NCBI RefSeq assembly: GCF_014192015.1
Contig: NZ_JACHXJ010000005.1
Location: forward strand, 1 to 64,000
Length of the DNA: 64,000 nucleotides
DNA from: Paenibacillus rhizosphaerae
GTDB taxonomy: Bacteria; Bacillota; Bacilli; Paenibacillales; Paenibacillaceae
Direction: 5' to 3'
Under the pieces are notes generated by a model. It made no database searches, was not told where the DNA came from, and saw nothing but the letters and a program-made list of their open reading frames with translations. Positions 60,880-64,000 of this stretch are shown here, one piece after another (position 1 is the stretch's first letter; every line of letters begins with the position of its first letter). Both the position numbers and the translations under genes were made by a program.

Positions 60880-62883
60880 ATGCCTAAATTTCTACAGAAA
60901 CGCTGGCACGGCTATTATACCGTCTGGGCGTTTGCGCTGATGCTGGTTCTGGTCATTATTGTGACCCGGTATAACTGGGCGCTGGGAATCGTCAGCCTCT
61001 GCCTTGTCGTCGCGCTCTGCTATGCGGTGCTGAAGAAGGAAATGGACTTCCGCAAAAAACTGCTTGAATACATCAACGGCCTTTCCTTCCGGGTGAAACG
61101 GGTGGAAGGGGAAGCCATCAACACGCTGCCCTTCGGAATTGTGCTGTACAGCGAGGACCGCGTGGTTGAATGGAATAACCGGTTCGTGTGCACCATGTTC
61201 GGTCAAAAATCGCTTGTGGGCGCGAGCCTATCGGAGCTGTTTCCCGATCTGATGCCGCTGCTTGCCGAGAAAAGGGACGGCGGCCGGGAAGCGCATAAGG
61301 ACGGGCCCAAGGAGATTGAGACGGAAATTCAGGTGGGCGAGCTGCACTACCATTTGATCCTGAACACCGATGAGCGGCTGATCTATTTATACGATGTAAC
61401 GGAGATGGTCGTGCTCCGGGAGAAATACGAGGCCGAGAAGCTGGCGATCGGCATTATTATGATGGATAATCTGGACGAAGCCGCCCAGGGCATGGATGAC
61501 CAGCAGCGCACGTCGCTCATTGCGAAGGTGACCAGCGAAATCACGGAATGGGCGAAGCATTACGAAGTGTATCTGCGGCGCCTGTCGTCCGACCGGTATT
61601 TGATGATGCTGAACTACAGATCGCTGCAGGAGCTGGAGAAAAGCCGCTTTGTCATTCTTGACGAGGTCCGCGAAATGACCGCGGAGCTGAAGGTACCGAT
61701 GACGCTGAGCATCGGGCTGGGCTTTGGCCCGGACAGCATCAGCGAGCTGGGCGAGCTGGCGCAGTCGTCACTCGACATGGCGCTCGGCCGCGGCGGCGAC
61801 CAGGCGGCCGTCAAGGCTGGCCAGCGGCTGTCCTTCTACGGCGGCAAGTCCAACGCCGTCGAGAAGCGCACGCGGGTCCGGGCGCGCGTCATCGCGCATG
61901 CGCTGCGCGACCTGATGCAGGAGAGCGACAAGGTGTTCATCATGGGGCACAAGATGCCGGATATGGACGTTATTGGCGCCTCTATCGGCGTCCTGAAGGC
62001 GGCACAGATGTACAATGTTGAAGCGTACATCGTGCTTCCGGGCACGAACCCGTCCATTGAGCGGATGATGACCCAGGTCCAGAAGGACGAGAAGCTCGTC
62101 GAGCGCTTCATCTCGCCGGAGCAGGCGCTGCAGCTCATCAGCCCGCACAGCCTGCTGGTCGTGGTGGACACGCATAAGGCGTCCATGACAATCGAGCCGA
62201 AGCTGGTTCATCACGCCAGCCGGGTCGTTGTGGTCGACCATCACCGCCGCGGCGAAGAATTCATCAACGACGCCGTGCTCGTGTACATGGAGCCGTACGC
62301 ATCATCCGCGTGCGAGCTGGTGACGGAGCTGCTGCAGTACATCCATGAGAAAATCCAGCTTACACCGCTGGAAGCGACCATGCTGCTGGCCGGGATCACG
62401 GTGGATACGAAGCATTTTGCGCTGCATACCGGTTCCCGGACTTTTGAGGCGGCAGGCTTCCTCCGCCGGAGCGGAGCGGATACGATCCAGATCCAGCGGA
62501 TGCTGAAGGAAGACCTGCAGGAATATCTGGCAAAGTCAGATATCATTAAGCATGCTAAAATGGTATATGATCAAATCGCCCTGGCCGTCACGGATCCGGG
62601 AACGGTCATCCCGCAGCTGCTCATTGCGCAGGTGGCGGATACGCTGCTGAACATGACGGATGTGGTGGCCTCCTTCGTGATCAGTGAACGTCCGGACGGG
62701 TTGATCGGGATCAGCGCCCGTTCCTTCGGGAAGATGAACGTGCAGGTCGTGATGGAGCGCCTCGGCGGCGGAGGCCATCTGACCAATGCCGCCGTGCAGC
62801 TGAAGGGCACCGTCAAGGAAGCGGAAGCCAAGCTGCTCGAAGTTCTTGCACAAATTGAGGAGAAAGAGGGGTTGTTCGAATGA
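60880..62883 (+). CDS. gdpP: Cyclic di-AMP phosphodiesterase GdpP
   Basis: GdpP hydrolyses cyclic di-AMP to pApA. The 667-residue protein has two N-terminal spans (about 14-53), a degenerate PAS domain (about 75-150), a degenerate GGDEF domain (about 170-300) and the catalytic DHH/DHHA1 part. The GHKMPDMDVIGAS motif is near 357 and VVVDHHRR near 450. The C-terminal GGGGHLTNAA is the DHHA1 signature. The ATG at 60880 has AGGGTGG 5 bases upstream. Its stop overlaps the rplI start (ATGA). Confidence 0.95.
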   Translation: MPKFLQKRWHGYYTVWAFALMLVLVIIVTRYNWALGIVSLCLVVALCYAVLKKEMDFRKKLLEYINGLSFRVKRVEGEAINTLPFGIVLYSEDRVVEWNNRFVCTMFGQKSLVGASLSELFPDLMPLLAEKRDGGREAHKDGPKEIETEIQVGELHYHLILNTDERLIYLYDVTEMVVLREKYEAEKLAIGIIMMDNLDEAAQGMDDQQRTSLIAKVTSEITEWAKHYEVYLRRLSSDRYLMMLNYRSLQELEKSRFVILDEVREMTAELKVPMTLSIGLGFGPDSISELGELAQSSLDMALGRGGDQAAVKAGQRLSFYGGKSNAVEKRTRVRARVIAHALRDLMQESDKVFIMGHKMPDMDVIGASIGVLKAAQMYNVEAYIVLPGTNPSIERMMTQVQKDEKLVERFISPEQALQLISPHSLLVVVDTHKASMTIEPKLVHHASRVVVVDHHRRGEEFINDAVLVYMEPYASSACELVTELLQYIHEKIQLTPLEATMLLAGITVDTKHFALHTGSRTFEAAGFLRRSGADTIQIQRMLKEDLQEYLAKSDIIKHAKMVYDQIALAVTDPGTVIPQLLIAQVADTLLNMTDVVASFVISERPDGLIGISARSFGKMNVQVVMERLGGGGHLTNAAVQLKGTVKEAEAKLLEVLAQIEEKEGLFE

Positions 62884-63323
62884 AAGTCATTTTTATCAAG
62901 GATGTTAAGGGTCAAGGCAAAAAAGGGGACATTAAAGATATATCGGAAGGCTACGCAACGAATTTCCTCATTCCGCGCGGTCTCGCCCGTGTGGCAACCG
63001 ACGGCAACATGAAGACGCTGGAGAACCAGAACGCGGCGGAACAGAAGCGCAAGCAGCAGGAGAAAGAAGAAGCGCAGGTTCTCGGTAAAAAACTGGAAGA
63101 GATGACCGTACAGCTTAAAGCGAAAGCCGGGGAAGGCGGACGGCTGTTCGGAGCCATCACGAGCAAGCAAATCGCGGATGCACTTTCGCAGCAAGGCATC
63201 AAGATCGACAAACGCAAGATCGAATTGGATGAGCCGATCCGGACATTGGGCGTGACGCAGATGACCGTGAAGCTTCATCCGGATGTCAAAGCTACGCTGA
63301 AGGTCCAGGTCACGGAGGAATAA
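62880..63323 (+). CDS. rplI: 50S ribosomal protein L9
   Basis: This 147-residue protein starts MKVIFIKDVKGQGKKGDIKD, contains the L9 signature GYATNFLIPRGLA (about 24-36), a long connecting helix and a C-terminal RNA-binding domain. It is translationally coupled to gdpP and is followed 1 base later by the helicase gene. Confidence 0.97.
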   Translation: MKVIFIKDVKGQGKKGDIKDISEGYATNFLIPRGLARVATDGNMKTLENQNAAEQKRKQQEKEEAQVLGKKLEEMTVQLKAKAGEGGRLFGAITSKQIADALSQQGIKIDKRKIELDEPIRTLGVTQMTVKLHPDVKATLKVQVTEE

Positions 63324-63324
63324 G

Positions 63325-64000
63325 ATGGGCGGAGAGCTCTTTTTCGACCGGATTCCCCCGCAAAATCTGGAGGCGGAGCAGGCGGTTCTAGGTGCGATTC
63401 TGCTGCAGAGCGAAGCAATGATCACCGCGATGGAGCGGGTTACGCCCGAGGATTTCTACGATGTGCCGCATCAGCTGATTTATGAGGCGATGATCCAGCT
63501 TGGAGAAGAGAACCAGCCGATTGATCTCATTACCTTAACCTCGCGTCTGCAGGACAAGGGACAGCTGGAGGAAATCGGGGGCGTCAGCTACCTGGCGAAG
63601 CTGGCACATGCGGTGCCGACGGCGGCCAATGTGGAGTATTACGCCCAGATCATCGAAGAGAAGTCCATGCTGCGGCGGCTCATCCGCACAGCGACGCAGA
63701 TCGTCAGCGAAGGCTACACCGGCGGCGAAGACGTATCCGGCATGCTGAGCGACGCCGAGCGGCGCATCCTGGAGATTTCCAACCGGCGCAGCGGCAGCGG
63801 CTTTGTCGCCATCCGCGACGTGCTGATGGAAGTGTTCGAGCGCGTTGAGGTACTGCATCAGCAGAGCGGAAGCACCACCGGCATACCGACAGGCTTTGTA
63901 GATTTGGATCGGATGACCAACGGCTTCCAGCGTTCCGACCTGATCATCGTGGCCGCCCGTCCTTCCGTCGGGAAGACGGCGTTTGCCCTGAACATCGCCC
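63325..64000 (+). CDS. dnaB: Replicative DNA helicase (DnaB family; DnaC of B. subtilis), 5' part
   Basis: The reading begins MGGELFFDRIPPQNLEAEQA, with GGAGG 6 bases upstream, and runs open to the window end (225 codons). The N-terminal domain (about 1-150) and linker helix are followed by IPTGFVDLDRMTNGFQ and the Walker A segment ARPSVGKTAFALNIA, where the window stops. The ring helicase unwinds DNA ahead of the replisome. Confidence 0.96.
   Translation, partial: MGGELFFDRIPPQNLEAEQAVLGAILLQSEAMITAMERVTPEDFYDVPHQLIYEAMIQLGEENQPIDLITLTSRLQDKGQLEEIGGVSYLAKLAHAVPTAANVEYYAQIIEEKSMLRRLIRTATQIVSEGYTGGEDVSGMLSDAERRILEISNRRSGSGFVAIRDVLMEVFERVEVLHQQSGSTTGIPTGFVDLDRMTNGFQRSDLIIVAARPSVGKTAFALNIA

Noticed and set aside
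1..64000. Insertion sequences, prophage genes or CRISPR arrays
   Set aside because: No transposase, integrase, terminal inverted repeats or regularly spaced repeats were seen anywhere in the window.

Overview
The window is the replication-origin region of a low-to-mid GC, spore-forming Firmicute, most likely a Paenibacillus or close relative. Three things point there. The gene order from 16S rRNA through gyrA, gyrB, remB, recF, yaaA, dnaN, dnaA, oriC, rpmH, rnpA, yidC, jag, mnmE, mnmG, rsmG, noc, soj and parB is the classical Bacillales origin order. Spore-linked genes (YheC/D family, YyaC, SpoIIIJ-type yidC) are present. Lipoprotein-based CUT1 sugar ABC systems controlled by a YesM/YesN two-component pair are also present.

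Layout. Positions 1-12020 hold the left replication arm, nearly all on the minus strand: the 5' end of a 16S rRNA gene with its promoter, an HD-GYP protein, gyrA, a head-on YheC/D ATP-grasp gene, then gyrB, remB, recF, yaaA, dnaN and dnaA. oriC is bipartite: DnaA boxes and Spo0A-box-like sites lie at 12021-12871, and a DnaA box, DnaA-trio and AT-rich unwinding region lie in the dnaA-dnaN gap (10540-10673). Positions 12872-29491 hold the right arm on the plus strand: rpmH-rnpA-yidC-jag, mnmE-mnmG-rsmG, noc, soj-parB with two parS sites, a cysteine-desulfurase-like gene, DUF4446, head-on yyaC, DUF3343, an MscS channel, DUF951, tRNA-Ser(CGA), head-on yjzC and rpsF-ssb-rpsR.

From 29818 to 57165 the core order is interrupted by an accessory block. 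First comes a sensor kinase/AraC-type regulator pair, a sugar-binding lipoprotein and two permeases. A run of intracellular glycosidases follows: GH3, GH38, GH125, an unassigned clan GH-A enzyme, and a second GH38 after a 667-base gap. The set reads as an alpha-mannoside (high-mannose glycan or yeast mannan oligosaccharide) uptake and breakdown locus; the transporter ATPase and any secreted endo-enzyme must lie elsewhere. Next is a five-gene oligopeptide ABC operon with a long leader.

From 57530 on there is an LCP-family cell-wall enzyme, a CBS-domain protein, and then core genes again: MazG-like, DUF2232 (YybS), gdpP (c-di-AMP phosphodiesterase), rplI and the start of the replicative helicase gene, cut by the window end.

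No insertion sequence, prophage or CRISPR array was seen. The most noteworthy items are a parS site built into an intrinsic terminator, a Noc-binding-site-like palindrome, a well-formed DnaA-trio, and an unassigned glycosidase inside the mannosidase operon.
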